A DNA stretch of 64,000 nucleotides from NCBI GenBank assembly GCA_035048495.1, contig CM068540.1:17964829-18028828 (forward strand), written 5' to 3'. The notes under the pieces are model-generated. The model searched no databases. It was not told where the DNA came from and saw only the letters and a list, made by a program, of their open reading frames with translations. Shown here one piece after another: positions 51,101 through 59,707 of this stretch. How positions within the stretch are numbered: position 1 is the first letter of the stretch; the number at the start of each line of letters is the position of its first letter. The DNA comes from Euptelea pleiosperma. Its lineage: Eukaryota > Streptophyta > Magnoliopsida > Ranunculales > Eupteleaceae. The position numbers and the translations under genes are program-made.

Positions 51101-54100
51101 CATGAACCAAGTTAGAAGCAAGAGTAAAGGTTCTTTAGTTGACATGTATCACTTGCGTCATGTCAAATAAAACATGTGGCAAGCAGCACCACTACCAAAA
51201 AAATTCATCATACATGTGGGTGCAGAGGAAGTGCACTCCTTATTCAAGTACATGACAAGGGACATGCAATCCACCATCTGCCTTGCAGGGGAAACAGGAG
51301 GTGAGGGATGCACAATCGAAAATATGGTGCTTTTTAGCACCGATTTTGCAGAAAAAAGAAGCTCTCAGAAACACGAAAATGAGAAGCAGCTCAAAGCTTG
51401 GATTCCATGAATCTTTACTCAGTATACAGAAGACAGACACAGATTTTGCTACAGTACCTTGACATAAAAAACACGAGTGATACAACTACAGATGGTCTTT
51501 AACTGCCCCCAGAACCCACTATCTTAGGTCCATGAGGGTCAAAGAACCCAGAATCCAAGTATCCTGGTTCTTGGTACACCAATTTCTAGAAGAATCCTAT
51601 GACTATGTGTCAAAGTAAAAGAGTCCTCACTCCTCAGACCAACCCACAGCAACAGGAATGTAAAGTGATAACCTACCTCTCCAGATCCTTTTATGGCATT
51701 TGATTTCAAAAGCAACGTGCAATATTTCCTGCAGAGTTTGAAAAATGCAAGAGTGTTCAAATGACAAAAAGATAAATGACCTCTCAAACTATAATCATTA
51801 TAGATTCTACCATGCTATTAAATCCTAAAGAAAAAGTAATTTCCTCAGTAAGTCAGTATAGTCATGTTAATGGATTTTGACAGATGTCTAAACAACACCA
51901 ACCACGCTCAACTTCAGCAAAATTCACAACTAAGAAGGGTCAATGATATCTTTGATGAACTAGTAAAGGTATTCTTTTTTTTTTTGGTAACTAGTATAGG
52001 TATGTTTGAGGGGGACGAGGGATGGGGGGAAAGAAGAGACATTGTTTCTTACCCATTTGATACACATCTTTCAAGGAATGGTGATTCCTTTCCAGTATTT
52101 GCAGCGTAATTCATCGTAGGTAGCTCTTTCATGTAGATCCTTAGTACTTCCTGCAAGCCCACCAATGCACAAGCTTAGAACCAGTATAGTAACCAAAAGA
52201 GAATGGCCAATGGGCAATTTACTAAAACAATACAGATCAGATAAAATTTGTCATCTTCTCCAAGAAACTATCTACCAGGTAGGAAAGCAAAAGAAACGTG
52301 CACCAAGAGCATTGATCTTGTCAAGGGAGTGGCAGAAAAACAAATACTAACGATTAAAAATCTATGTGACCACTAATAACACACTATGGCATTTAAACCA
52401 AAAAATAAGTGTTGATAGCTAAACCAATAAATAAGGATTAAAAATCTCGATATCAAGATCTCAACTCATGTAGAGGATACTCATTAAGTCAGGACTGGTA
52501 TGACTCAGAAGAATCAGATATGCCTCTAATGAGTCATTCTGATTTGAGGATTCACTAGAGTTGGTTTACCCTGACTGGCTTGGCTGACGCAATGAGTGAC
52601 TCGTTTGAAACAAAATATGGCTCGTGAAGTACTTTGACCAATAGATGGTGTATTGCACAACACTGACTCATCTCATACCCAAACGTATCCAATATTATTG
52701 GATTATCCTAGTCAATATCATCTATGATTTTGTGATGAGGATGTCCCCTAGAGTGTACAAGAGGAGGAGGAGAACTGGACCCATTCCCTTGTCATTTTAC
52801 TTTGTTGTAGGCCCCAGTTCGAAATCTCCATGATCGTAGGAGTGGAAGACCCCACATGCATGCCATCTTGAAGTCTCCATACTGGAAAGATGCATATGAG
52901 ATTTGAGGAGTTATTTGATAGTTTTATTTGCATTATAGGATTAGTTGTAATTTTTTATGAGTTTTGGGTGTCTAAGCCCAAAGTTATGGGGCTCATTGTA
53001 ATTTTTCTTCAGTTGGTTTAAGTGACTATATTTTTTATAGCCATTGGATCCTATTAGATTATTTGGATAGTTTAGATTAGATTTAGGTTTTATCAGTCAT
53101 ATAAAAACGTTCATTATGTAATTTTTTATAATGAATCGATAATAGAAAAGCACTTTTATGAAATCTCTTGTGAATGGAAAACCTGGTCCTGGTGTGAAGC
53201 CAAAGTATCCTTCTCTCTTTCTCTCCTCTATTTTCTAGTCTTAATCTCTTCTCCTTTGTTTCTATTTTATTTGGTCAGTTATGAGTTTTTGACCTAGAAA
53301 CTCAAATCGTCACCCTCTAAACCCTAACCCTAGATTTCCCCCCTTTGCCCTAGAACCACCCCACCTTCTCCTTAACCCCGCCGTCCCCTTCTCCCATCCC
53401 ATTAGAGCGATGCAGCTCCAAACCCCCCCTCCCCCCACCCCCACCTTTCTCATGCCTGTGGCACCCTTTTGAGCCCTAATCCCCTCTACGCCACCTTAAA
53501 CCTTCCTTAGCATCCCTCTGACTTCCCCACACCCTGTGGCATCCCCGGTAACCCTTACAGAAGTTGCAGCACCCTGTAGACTTCTACTTTTGGAAACTTT
53601 TCTACCACCCGTTCTCCTTTTAGATGAAACCCATATGAACTAGTTGATACTGACCCAGAACCCCAAAAACCTTCCGTAAACCTTTTGAACCTAAATTAAA
53701 TTGTTAATCTTAGAAAAGGAATTAAGTGAGCCTACAAGGGTCGATTGAACCCTAGTCAAGTGGAAGTCCTTACTCCCATTGGACCCTACAACCATAATTG
53801 AGGGTTTTACACTGCTAGATTGTGATCTCTTTACCTTGGAATTATTAGTTAATTGTTTGCTAGCATTTTTAAATATTTGTGGTAGGTTGTTAGATTTATT
53901 TTCTGTTTTTTATTATCCATAGTAATTTTTCTTTGGTCTCAGCACATCATTTAGACTTGCATCACTTTGTTACCTATATTCGAACTGTAAAATAAAAGAC
54001 CCCAGATGATTTTACTCTTCGGTTGAGAATAATAACTAAAGGGAAAAAAAGGTGCCCACCTCCTGATTGCTCGACAAAAAATGACCCTTCATGAGTTATA

Positions 54101-55313
54101 AATGTTTTTTTTTCTTTTGGTAGGTATGAGCTATGAGGAATGCTAGCAAGCAACACTTTTAAGGCATTGCACAGCTGCAAAGCTGAAAAGACAAATAATA
54201 TATATAAAAGTCAAGGTGTGGTTTTGAGGTAGTTTTTTTCTTGTCTTCTATGGCATTGCATCTGGGTGATGCTTGCTAGCATTCCTCGTGAGCTATAACT
54301 TATAAATGGTTTTGGGTTCAAAATTAGAAAATTTTACTTCCAATATAAATCAAAATAGCACTCTTATTTGCTTAGGATGAGAGAGAGAACCTGAAGCAGA
54401 GACTTGCTACGGCTATCTATATCTTTCGGATTAATGAGCAAGAACAAGTGATCCCCAAATGAGGAATCTCCCTCTTCTTCCACTGGAAAATTTTGAAAAC
54501 AAAAACATAAATAGAAGGCAAAATCTTCAATGCACACAAGAATCTTTATGCACCGTGCACGAAATGGACAGTTCATTTCGACTGTTCCTGTGGGTAAATT
54601 TTTATGCCAAATGAAAGCCCCAGTAACTTTTTATGTTTACAATCTTGCATGAAGATTCTTAGGTGGTAACTTTTTACAAACTGTGGTAATTATTTTCATT
54701 GATGTTAGTAACCTTACGCGCACGGTGCATGAAGATTCTTAGGCGCACCAAAAAAGTGCCTTAAATAAAACAACCCAAATGCTAAAAATACCAAATACCC
54801 ATTAAAAGAATTCAAACATAAAACACAAAAAATAAAATCCATACCGCTTTCTCTGAATCTCGAATTCGAAAGATCATTGCAGTATTTTCGAGTCTTATAT
54901 TTCCTTGAAGTATTCACTGCCCCACAGAGAACAACAGGAAAAAAAAATTGGAGAAATGTGGAGAAAAAAACTAATCGGACCGTCGGATCTTCACAAAAAA
55001 TGGTTGCAAATTGTACCGAATAAAAGGGAAGAGAAACCGATACCAGAGATTTTGATTTTTGCGGCATCCGAGACTGAAATTTGAAGATTATTTCGATCCG
55101 ATGATTTGCAAGTGAAGTTGTTTCCTTCAACCTCGACCTTGCAATTCCCTGCAAAAAGAGATAAACCGTTACGACGAGTTCGTATCGAAAAGAATGCGAA
55201 AATGGAGGTTTTCTTTTCGGCTAATTTTTGGATTTTGGGGAAACTAGGGTTTTTTTTTCCTGGTTACCAATAGAGAGGAGCGAGGGAGACGAAGAGCTCA
55301 TGTTTCCCGCCAT
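24197..55313 (-). CDS. GNAT acetyltransferase-like protein with C-terminal tandem BRCT domains
   Basis: Fourteen minus-strand exons: 55313-55268, 55148-55044, 54916-54845, 54482-54391, 52150-52053, 51728-51677, 51075-50983, 50439-50329, 49777-49399, 49238-48709, 45203-45094, 43200-43142, 42873-42686 and 24385-24197. Every border is GT-AG and all phases agree: 2124 nt, 707 residues plus TAA. Residues about 95-260 look like a GNAT fold; YQHKGIGRLL (183-192) fits acetyl-CoA motif A (Q-x-x-G-x-G), followed by FCWGDKESEGFWLKQGFV. Exons 9-10 are a linker with a basic patch (VKRRVWE). BRCT1 spans about 508-595 (STHVITGKARRTLNF, W571), BRCT2 about 608-700 (W680, W686). Such C-terminal BRCT pairs (MDC1, PTIP) bind phosphoserine peptides at DNA breaks. 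A nuclear DNA-damage role is inferred; the acetylation substrate is unknown. The last intron (18.3 kb) splits BRCT2. No stop interrupts the frame. Confidence 0.88.
25510..25758. mobile_element. hAT-type MITE, 249 bp, in the giant intron
   Basis: The left end CATGGTTCGAAG pairs with the right end CTTTGAACCATG. The direct repeat ACGGTTT (25503-25509 and 25759-25765) is 7 bp, or 8 bp with one mismatch. The interior has GAAACGAAAC and CGATACCGAAACG motifs. It ends 25 bp before the next hAT element. Confidence 0.78.
25784..26632. mobile_element. hAT-type non-autonomous element, 849 bp
   Basis: A perfect 8-bp duplication GATGTATA lies at 25776-25783 and 26633-26640. The left end is CAAGGTTTAAAATGGCT and the right end is AGCCTTTTTAAACCATG. 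The subterminal regions hold AGGCGTAAGCCTC and GAGGCTATAGCCTC palindromes, related in style to the elements at 7.1-8.3 kb. A 19-bp LINE-tail micro-insertion lies inside it. Confidence 0.9.
26140..26158 (-). mobile_element. 19-bp LINE-tail micro-insertion
   Basis: Insert TAATTTCTTTTTGATAAGT lies between two perfect copies of AATACTAACAAAG (26127-26139 and 26159-26171). The TTTTTGATAAGT end matches the minus-strand image of the LINE terminus in this window, so it looks like an extremely 5'-truncated retroposition event. Confidence 0.65.
26770..26991 (+). mobile_element. LINE RNase H domain, left half
   Basis: The translation LAIDFQLSKVIIKGDARVVI fits the RNase H-like domain (RVT_3) at the C-terminus of plant LINEs. 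The frame runs to CIEEVL, where the outer copia element interrupts it. Removing that element and one copy of its target duplication joins it in frame to 42419-42530. Confidence 0.72.
28257..28609 (+). repeat. 5' LTR of the 28257-34162 copia element
   Basis: 353 bp starting TG and ending CA, followed at once by the tRNA-Met primer site. CTTATAAATATTACTT near 28469 may hold the TATA box. Confidence 0.93.
29513..33752 (+). pseudogene. copia gag-pol polyprotein, broken
   Basis: Gag begins at 29513 (MSSSEVSSVEDN), with the LEWKTSALMYI and VMSWLLHSMQPQISKGF motifs of copia UBN2-type gag. A TAG follows at about 29704 and the frame shifts near 30050-30170. The zinc knuckle is CDHYGCLGHVKDTC (about 30285). 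Protease IDSGASNHMTG follows a TGA at 30604 where Trp is expected. Next come WHNRLGHVP...CETCELAKH, and an integrase with the catalytic triad visible (HSDVWGP, RSDNVGEY, NGKAERKN). TAG occurs at 31783. The RT has LDVKNAFLHGDL but reads YVND instead of YVDD (AAT at 32802). RNase H has YNDADWAG, AEAEFRSMAHG and KHIGVDRHFIKEKL, and ends at 33752 after stops at 32448, 33003 and 33321. It cannot make a working polyprotein. Confidence 0.9.
33760..34162 (+). repeat. 3' LTR of the 28257-34162 copia element
   Basis: 403 bp. It matches the 5' LTR but carries a direct duplication of about 42 bp starting GTGGGGTTTATTCCC (33821-33904 holds the two copies) and a TC-rich microsatellite near 34108-34124. Confidence 0.93.
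35318..38753 (+). pseudogene. copia gag-pol remnant with internal deletion
   Basis: Gag starts MSTEGGGVESS at 35318, with WEIENLTVMYWLLNSMQPHI near 35570. The knuckle CDYYGCLRHVKDKC follows at about 35830, ending at a TAG. Protease and most of integrase are missing: after the knuckle the sequence jumps to the YLINRMPSRT region (36055) that follows the integrase core. RT resumes near 37340 with LDVKNAFLHGDL and an intact YVDD (about 37803), then RNase H to TAA at 38753. There are many stops. It shares the unusual knuckle spacing with the 28257 element. Confidence 0.85.
36348..36765. mobile_element. hAT-type MITE, 418 bp, inside a nested copia element
   Basis: A perfect 8-bp duplication TCTTCAGG lies at 36340-36347 and 36766-36773. 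The terminal inverted repeat TAGGGCTGGCAATGGATCGG pairs with CCGATCCATTGCCAGCCCTA. The interior is a series of GATCCGAT and CGGATC motifs, so the whole element can fold. This is the innermost layer of the nest. Confidence 0.93.
38992..42170 (+). pseudogene. pol region of the outer copia element
   Basis: Protease-like DLRASNHMTG is at about 39028, where Ser-Gly of DSGAS has become Leu-Arg. Integrase FVDDYSRCTWVYRMKSKD lies near 39665, and an NDEGEY-like motif near 39800. Then comes YLINRMPS (about 40000) and RT with HQLDVKNVFLHGDL (about 40950) and YMDD (about 41215). The RNase H end is LLRLKIILGELGV...RTRHIEVDR, ending TGA at 42170 just before the 3' LTR. Stops and frameshifts are frequent. 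Confidence 0.85.
42419..42640 (+). mobile_element. LINE RNase H domain, right half and tail
   Basis: This continues the frame broken at 26991: SFSPRLSNSVAHNLAKWARN matches the last helix of the LINE RNase H domain, ending in a stop at 42530. A short 3' UTR and an A-rich run at about 42626-42640 follow. Confidence 0.72.
43960..44265 (+). mobile_element. copia RT fragment in BRCT-gene intron 11
   Basis: The translation VIILVYVGNIIVIGGDSAAI followed by EALEYFLGIEVDQTRNGTFI is the copia RT palm region. The catalytic motif reads YVGN rather than YVDD. No LTRs were found next to it. It is an orphan remnant in the intron between exons 11 and 12 of the BRCT gene. Confidence 0.72.
46060..47860 (+). 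mobile_element. deleted Ty1/copia element with TRIM-split 5' LTR
   Basis: The 3' LTR is 47640-47860 (TGTTAGAGTTCC ... TTTCACA). The matching 5' LTR is 46060-46197 plus 46729-46817, split by the TRIM below. The flanks TATCG and TATCT are a 5-bp duplication with one mismatch. Only the end of pol remains, from QRKYALDLLSE near 46840 through RNase H (VSRP-like TVTRPDTTF, YCDNQVASYIASNPMFHEQT) to the stop at 47634. Gag, protease, integrase and most RT are deleted. It lies in intron 10 of the BRCT gene. Confidence 0.85.
46198..46723 (+). mobile_element. TRIM-type element with three terminal repeats
   Basis: Three related LTR-like units lie at about 46198-46313, 46381-46508 and 46606-46723. Each carries GGATCCTTTGATATACATTG, then ACTTAAGCTTTTAGA or a close variant and AAAGTGG. 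The first two are each followed by a primer site TGGTATCAGAGCAGG (46316 and 46510). A G-rich tract precedes units two and three. The flanks ATATC (46193-46197) and ATGTC (46724-46728) differ at one base. No protein is encoded. The structure is LTR-internal-LTR-internal-LTR. Confidence 0.8.
51972..51988 (-). mobile_element. 17-bp poly-T micro-insertion
   Basis: A T-rich insert ending TTTTTGGT lies between AACTAGTAAAGGTA (51958-51971) and AACTAGTATAGGTA (51989-52002), which match at 13 of 14 bases. It resembles the two other LINE-tail micro-insertions. It is in intron 5 of the BRCT gene. Confidence 0.5.
52690..53300. other. LTR-like sequence in BRCT-gene intron 4
   Basis: The intron between exons 4 and 5 (52151-54390) holds a T-rich stretch, then TCATATAAAAACG (possible TATA box, about 53097) and a CT-rich segment, the usual layout of an LTR. 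No second copy, target duplication or coding domain was found. The stretch 53300-53600 is C-rich with a few CCCTAAC units only. Confidence 0.3.
54135..54288. mobile_element. 154-bp MITE in BRCT-gene intron 4
   Basis: Inverted ends GAGGAATGCTAGCAAGCA and TGCTTGCTAGCATTCCTC pair fully. Direct repeat TGAGCTAT lies at 54127-54134 and 54289-54296. The superfamily is uncertain: 8 bp would fit hAT, and the ends are not typical. Confidence 0.82.
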
Positions 55314-55533
55314 GGCTTCGTAGGATACACACCTTGAAAAGCAATTCAGTTTTGTGTTTTTAAATGGAGGCCAAGCTGGTTACGTCCGTCATTTGGTGAA
55401 AATAGTAGGGGTATGTTTGCCAATCAATTTACAAAGCCGAATGGACAATTCCTACGAAATGCCACGTAGCACACTATTTCGGGCCCACTGATCAATAGAT
55501 GTTTGGAACTTTGGGCCAACGTCGGTGTACCTA

Positions 55534-55939
55534 GAGTAAGACTTTTATCGGAGGGCCCTGTCATCAAGGCCGATGACATGGTGCAATAGGAGCCACGTGG
55601 CATACTCTTAGAGGTCCCTGACCGTATGGATGTTTTTCCAATCCCTATATCGACCTACAAACAAAAAATCAGCTTGATTTGTGATTTCAAACCTTTGGAT
55701 CTTTGTATCTCAAATAATGGTCAATAATGCTCAAATTTCCCACGGTTAAAATCAACCCATGAAAACAATTCCAATCCAATGCCTTGAAATCACTAATCGT
55801 ACTGATTTTTGGTTTGTAGGTCCACCTAATGATTGGCCAAACATTCATACAGTCGGAGTCCTCTAAGAATGATCCATGTGGCTCATATTGTGCCCTGTCA
55901 TCAGCTTTGATGACAGGCCCTATCATCAAAGTTTTATTC
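55534..55939. mobile_element. palindromic Mutator-like MITE, about 406 bp
   Basis: The whole element folds on itself. The left arm GAGTAAGACTTTTATC ... GTCATCAAGGCCGATGACA pairs with the right arm TGTCATCAGCTTTGATGACA ... AAAGTTTTATTC. It then has CTTAGAGG, the CCGTATGGATGTTT segment and the AAAAATCAG centre motif on both sides. The 9-bp flanks GTGTACCTA and TACTACCTA share six bases. It lies about 220 bp upstream of the BRCT gene start codon and belongs to the same family as 58996-59400. Confidence 0.72.
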
Positions 55940-55980
55940 TACTACCTACGCTGAAACCATCGTGATTATGATTTCTACTA

Positions 55981-58667
55981 GGGTAATTACCAAAAAAATT
56001 AACATTTTTAATATTTATCACCGAACAGCTAATGACTTTTCAACATTTTCCAGTTTGTTAATTTGAGCACATTTTCGGATATTATTACCCTTACTGTCAA
56101 AACAACTTTTCCATTGCAAAAAATAAAAAAAAGTACACGTAATCAAATCATATGAACTGAGATTTACTGTCAAAACAACATTTCCCTTACCAAATAAAGA
56201 TTCTCCGGTAAGCTTTCTTCTTCATTTTTTCTCCTGTAAGCTTTCTTCATTTGTTCATACGCAAAGATCAAAGATTGTAATACGGTAAGCTTTCTTTATT
56301 TTTTTATATCGTTTTCATCCGTTTTTTCTTTTGCTCTCTTTTCTTCCTTTTTATCATCCGTTTTCTCCATTTCTAAAGCTTCTCCGATAAGCTTTCTTCT
56401 TCATTTTTTCTCTTGTAAGCTTTCTTCATTTGTTCATATACAGAGATCAAAGATTGTAATACGGTATGCTTTATTTATTTTTTCATTTCTTTTTCATCCG
56501 TTTTCTCCTTTGCTCTCTTTTCTCTTTTTCTAACATCTATTTTCTCAATTTCTATTTTTTCTTTTCTAATTTTTTATCATCCATTTTCTCTTTTGCTAAC
56601 ATCTATTTCCTTTCCATCGTCTCTTTCACCTTTTCTATCATCTGTTTTCTCCTACTCCGTTATCTGTTTTCTCTTTTTCTGTCATCTGTTTTCTCCTACT
56701 CTGTCATCTATTTTTTACTACTTTGTCATTTATTTTCTCATTTTCTACCATCCGTTTTCTTCTTTGTTATCTTTTCTCCATTTCTATCATCCGTTTTCTC
56801 ATTTTCTAACATCTATTTTCTCTATTTCTATCTTCTCTTTTCTCATTTTCTATCATCAATTTCTCCTTTGCTAACATCTATTTTCTCCTTTTTCATCATC
56901 TCTCTTCACCTTTTCTATCATATGTTTTCTCTTACTCCGTCATCTGTTTTCTCTTTTTGTCATCTGTTTTCTCCTACTCTGTCATCTATTTTTTATTACT
57001 TTGTCATCTGTTTTCTCATTTTCTATCATTTGTTTTCTCTTTTGCTCTCTTTTCTCTCTTTTTATTATCCGTTTTCTCTTTTTCTAACATCTATTTCTCT
57101 ATTTCTATATTCTCTTTTCTCATTTTCTATCATCCATTTTCTCATTTGCTAACATCTATTTTCTCCTTTCCCATCATCTCTTTTCACTTTTTCTATCATC
57201 TGTTTTCTCTTACTCCGTCATCTGTTTTCTCTTTTTTTGTCATATGTTTTCTCCTACTCTGTCATCTATTTTCTACTACTTTGTCATATATTTTCTCATT
57301 TTCTATCATCCGTTTTCTCATTTGCTCTGTTTTTCTCCCTTTCTATCATCTGTTTTCTCATTTTCTAACATCTATTTTCTCAATTTCTATCTTCTCTTTT
57401 CTCATTTTCTATCATCCATTTTCTCATTTGTAAACATCTATTTTCTCATTTTCCATTATTCATTTTCTCCTTTGCTAATATCATACGAAACAATTATTAA
57501 ACTTGTTAAGAATCGCAAGTTATGAAACTCGACAATTATGAATGGATGTTGTCATCTCTAATAACAAATAGTGTAATAAGTAACTCTTGATCTATTCACT
57601 TGTTCTATTCTAATACATCAACTAGAGGACAAAATTGATGATAATAGGAAATGGATGATAAAATATGAGCGAACTGACGATAGAAGAGAGTCATGAAGAC
57701 AGACAACAGACAAGAAGAAAATAGAAAATAGACATAGAGAAAACAGACGACATACAAAGAGAAAACAGCTGACAGACAAAGAGAAACCAGACGACATACA
57801 AAGAGAAAACAGCCGACATACAAGATATATAGACAACACAAAACAGACGACAGACATAGAGAAAACATACGACATACAAGATGAAAACAGATGACATACA
57901 AAAAGAAAACAGACAACATACCTTCCTCTCCTCTTCAGCCTTCATTTTCTCTTCCTCCTCCACCCTCCTCTCTTCTTCAGCCTTTCTTTCCTCTTCATCA
58001 TCTACCTTCCTCTCTGTTCAGCCTTCCTTTTCTCTTCTCCTCCACCCTCCTCTCTTATTCAGTCTTCCTTTTCTCTTGTGATTTCTTTTGCATGTTCTAT
58101 CATCTGTTTTCTCCTCGTGTCTATTTTCTATTTTGATATCACGATTTTCTCCTTTCATACCATCTCTTTTACATTTTCATGTCGTTTGTTTTCTACTGTT
58201 CTATCATTGGTTTCTCCTCATGTCCATTTGCTCATTTAGGTGATTATAGTGAGTTTTTTCATAGCCATTGTTGATCTTGTATCAGAGAGAACAAATGATA
58301 GAGAATGATAAAACATATTATAAAATAAAAGAAACAGATGACAAAATATGAGGAAATAGATGATAAAATAGAAAAAAAAAAGAACATAAAAGAGTGTCAT
58401 TGTCAAAAAAAGGTTGATTGCTTTTTGGAGTGATCCCCAACTGTTAGATCATAATCGAACGGTTGATCCAAAAATATTTTAGAGCCATCATTGGGAATAG
58501 GAGTAGAAAAAGTTGTAGATGTATGGTCGTGTCAGCTTTGTTTCAGTCGCCTTTTTGAAGTCACCTAAAAGTTAAGGGCAACAATCGATAATCGTTGCTT
58601 TTTTGACTATCCGTTGGCTATTCGGTGATAAATGTTGAAAACGTTAATTATTTTGATAATTTTACCC
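55981..58667. mobile_element. Mutator-like foldback element, 2.7 kb, minisatellite arms
   Basis: A perfect 9-bp duplication TTTCTACTA lies at 55972-55980 and 58668-58676. The terminal inverted repeats begin GGGTAATTACCAAAAAAATT on the left and pair with the right end, which ends TTTGATAATTTTACCC and includes TTCGGTGATAAAT. The left arm (about 56170-57480) is a pyrimidine-rich minisatellite of TTTTCTC plus TATCATC/TGTCATC units. The right arm has the complementary purine-rich form (57660-57920: GACGACATAC and AAAGAGAAAAC units), with smaller switches of strand at 57930-58390. A repeat of about 180 bp (AAGCTTTCTTCTTCATTTTT) starts at 56209 and 56390. No transposase was found. The 9-bp duplication places it in the Mutator superfamily. 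Confidence 0.85.
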
Positions 58668-58956
58668 TTTCTACTATGACGGTTGTCAAAGTTGATGATG
58701 CACCACATTATGAGCCACGTGGACACTCTTAGAGACCATTGACCATATTGATGTTGGACCATACCTAGGTGGAGTTACATACCAAAAAGTCAACTGATTA
58801 GTTATTTCTAACCTTTGGATCTGAATATTCCAAATAATGTTAGATACCCCATGGTTAAAAATAACCCATGAAAAGACTCCAATCAACACTTACAAATCAC
58901 TAATCAAGCTAATTGATGTTCAATGGTCTTGAAGAGTATGCCACGTGGCTCATACT

Positions 58957-59592
58957 CAGTGACAGAGCCAGGATTTTTTTCAAGGGTGGGCATTCGAGTA
59001 AAACTTGTGTCACAAGATGTTGTGATGGAAGCCGGTCACAGCACTCAAGACTAGCCACGTGGCACATGACCAAAGGGTGCTGACCGTATGGATGTTTTGC
59101 CAGTCCCTCGGTGGACTACAAACCAAAAATCAGCCTGATTAGTGATTTAAAACCTTTGGATTTTTGCACTCAAATAATGCTCAATAATGCTCAGATTCTT
59201 ACCGTTAAAATCAACCCTTGAAAATAACTTCAACTGAATCAATTAGAAATCACTAATCAAGCTGATTTTTTGTGCACCGATCCACCAAGGGACTGGCCAA
59301 ACATCCATAAGGTCATCGTCCTCTAATAGTATGCCATGTGGCTCGTATTGAATGTTGTGACCGGCTTTCGTCACAACATCTTGTGCCACAAGTTTTACTC
59401 CGGGCATTCTACTAAATTTAAAAGGGTATTTTTGAAATATAAATACATTTTTAAAAATTTTGAATTTTATAGGGGCAATTTGTCCAGGGTGGGCAAAAGG
59501 GTACTTTTGTCCCCTTGCTGTCCTAAAATGCTTTGTGATCCTTTTTTAACTTTCAAAGTTGAGGGTGGGCTCGCCCCCTGACTCCGCCACTA
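58957..59592. mobile_element. hAT-type element, 231 bp plus a nested MITE
   Basis: A perfect 8-bp duplication CTCATACT lies at 58949-58956 and 59593-59600. The ends CAGTGACAGAGCCAGG and CCTGACTCCGCCACTA are inverted repeats with a few mismatches. A palindromic Mutator-like MITE has inserted 30 bp inside its left end. Removing that MITE and one target copy leaves about 222 bp of non-coding sequence. Confidence 0.88.
58996..59400. mobile_element. palindromic Mutator-like MITE, 405 bp, inside the hAT element
   Basis: The ends GAGTAAAACTTGTG and CACAAGTTTTACTC are perfect inverses, continuing through TCACAAGATGTTGTGA and its partner. The flanks TGGGCATTC (58987-58995) and CGGGCATTC (59401-59409) are a 9-bp duplication with one mismatch. 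The centre carries AAAAATCAGCCTGATTAGTG and its inverse. Long arms and a 9-bp duplication point to Mutator. Confidence 0.88.
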
Positions 59593-59707
59593 CTCATACT
59601 CTAGTCCGTCATCTAAGATTTATTCATTTGCAATTTGAGAACCTCAAGGAAATGCTCAAACTCAATGACTAGAATCATCCCCCGTGAAAAAAATGCTTGA
59701 ATCCAAC

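Larger units (their letters stand above)
58677..59625. mobile_element. palindromic Mutator-like MITE copy split by a hAT element
   Basis: 58677-58956 has the family's layout: a TTGATGATG...GAGCCACGTGG arm, GACCATATTGATG, a centre AAATCACTAATCAAGCTAAT, then GTATGCCACGTGGCTCATACT. The expected right terminal arm resumes after the hAT insertion at 59593 (CTCATACTCTAGTCCGTCATC). Outer ends are poorly defined and no target duplication was fixed. Confidence 0.5.

Noticed and set aside
53310..53340. AAACCCTAACCCTAG telomere-like repeats
   Set aside because: Only two units; too few to be an interstitial telomere tract.
56466..57525. Long plus-strand open frames with repeated YFLSF/SVFSF segments resembling membrane proteins
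   Set aside because: They are by-products of TTTTCTC/CATC minisatellite DNA in the foldback element and are open in more than one frame.
57605..57963. Minus-strand open frames rich in SLCMSSVF
   Set aside because: These are the complementary minisatellite arm of the same foldback element, again low complexity in several frames.
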